This document shows positions 63,400-64,000 of a DNA stretch of 64,000 nucleotides, piece after piece (within the stretch, counting starts at the first letter, position 1; each line of letters starts with the position of its first letter). The translations under genes were made by a program, and so were the position numbers. A model generated the notes under the pieces. It had not been told where the DNA came from and made no database searches. It worked only from the letters and a program-made list of their open reading frames with translations. Source of the stretch: Mya arenaria (Eukaryota > Mollusca > Bivalvia > Myida > Myidae); assembly GCF_026914265.1 (NCBI RefSeq), contig NC_069126.1, forward strand, positions 75,829,232 through 75,893,231. The letters are read 5' to 3'.

Positions 63400-64000
63400 C
63401 ATTAAATATTATAAGTCATTAGTTAAATGTGAGGATATCTATCCATTAGAGTATGTTACCATATATACTAATAAGAATGATATTTGTAAGTTTATTAGGC
63501 AAGGCCACTTTAGTGGACAGGAATTGGGTCCCACATTAAATTTCAAAAAAAGCAAGGCCACTTTAGGGGACAGGAATGGGGTCGCAGATGAAATTTAAAA
63601 AATAGAAAAAAAAAGATTAACATTATTATAAAACATCTTGTTAACCTGGTAGCAAGTAAAATACACTTTTTGATGGTGACCTGCGACCCATAATTTGGCT
63701 AAAAAAATAGTAGATTGAGAACCCTGTGTTTGCATGGTATGCTTTTTATATGTTGACAAATTACTTAGTGATTTGCTTATGTTTGCCAAAAGACTGATGT
63801 CTTTAGATTACTGCCAACGATACTTTATTGCATTCAGACGGTGATTTAAATTTTTTGACTGAAGACCTTTGACCATTTGGTAAGTGTCATCTTGTAAATC
63901 ATATATTTTTGCCATTCTAATTTTAACGTTTTACATAACAATTTTTCCCAATTTGTCAGCATATAAAAGTTATTATCTACTTACACTTATTTAAATTTTA
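63400..64000. other. Downstream flank with a ~52-bp tandem duplication
   Basis: GCAAGGCCACTTTAGTGGAC and GCAAGGCCACTTTAGGGGAC (63501 and 63553) begin two adjoining units with GGAATKGGGTC. Otherwise AT-rich and no gene seen. Confidence 0.5.

Overview
The window looks like nuclear DNA of an invertebrate, most likely a heterodont bivalve mollusc. It is AT-rich, its host genes are split by GT-AG introns, there are LINE fragments and many MITEs, and several repeat families have the tandem-core form ending in CTCTTGTTT that is common in clam genomes. The organism call is inference; no rRNA, mitochondrial or other marker gene is present.

Layout. 1-624: open end of an unrecognised ORF. 1.6-2.9 kb: a tandem duplication and two MITEs. 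5.0-20.8 kb: an unusual island of short, mostly intronless ORFs on both strands. They include two paralogous IAP-type RING proteins, two related Cys-rich proteins at the two ends, a mini-protein tract built on NCQCDxCK motifs, coiled-coil and acidic proteins. Threaded through it are a five-exon spliced transcript with a CRE/YY1-like promoter, palindromes, a 1.6-kb AT-rich tandem array, and a TATA-to-poly(A) segment rich in hairpins that shares a duplicated block with a region 2.8 kb upstream. No polymerase, capsid, integrase or other hallmark gene is in view, so a relic of a large DNA virus or an unknown mobile element is only a hypothesis.

21.8-23.0 kb: a small two-exon membrane protein gene (minus). 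24.6-27.0 kb: a ~55-60 bp minisatellite into which a 5'-truncated LINE has jumped. 27.6-31.4 kb: a four-exon minus-strand gene for a secreted protein with a galectin-like C-terminal half. 32.9-36.0 kb: a longer LINE copy with an 837-codon open frame. 37-38.7 kb: palindromic elements, one with a 9-bp target duplication directly upstream of the next gene.

38.9-56.7 kb: the best-supported gene, an 18-exon (637 aa) ortholog of the centrosomal protein CEP70. Its introns carry minisatellites, a run of echoes of its own exon 4, a perfect 72-bp inverted repeat, and a piggyBac-like MITE split by another element. 59.5-60.5 kb: a mariner-like MITE. 61.1-63.4 kb: a large exon encoding a 740-aa charged, low-complexity protein of unknown function.
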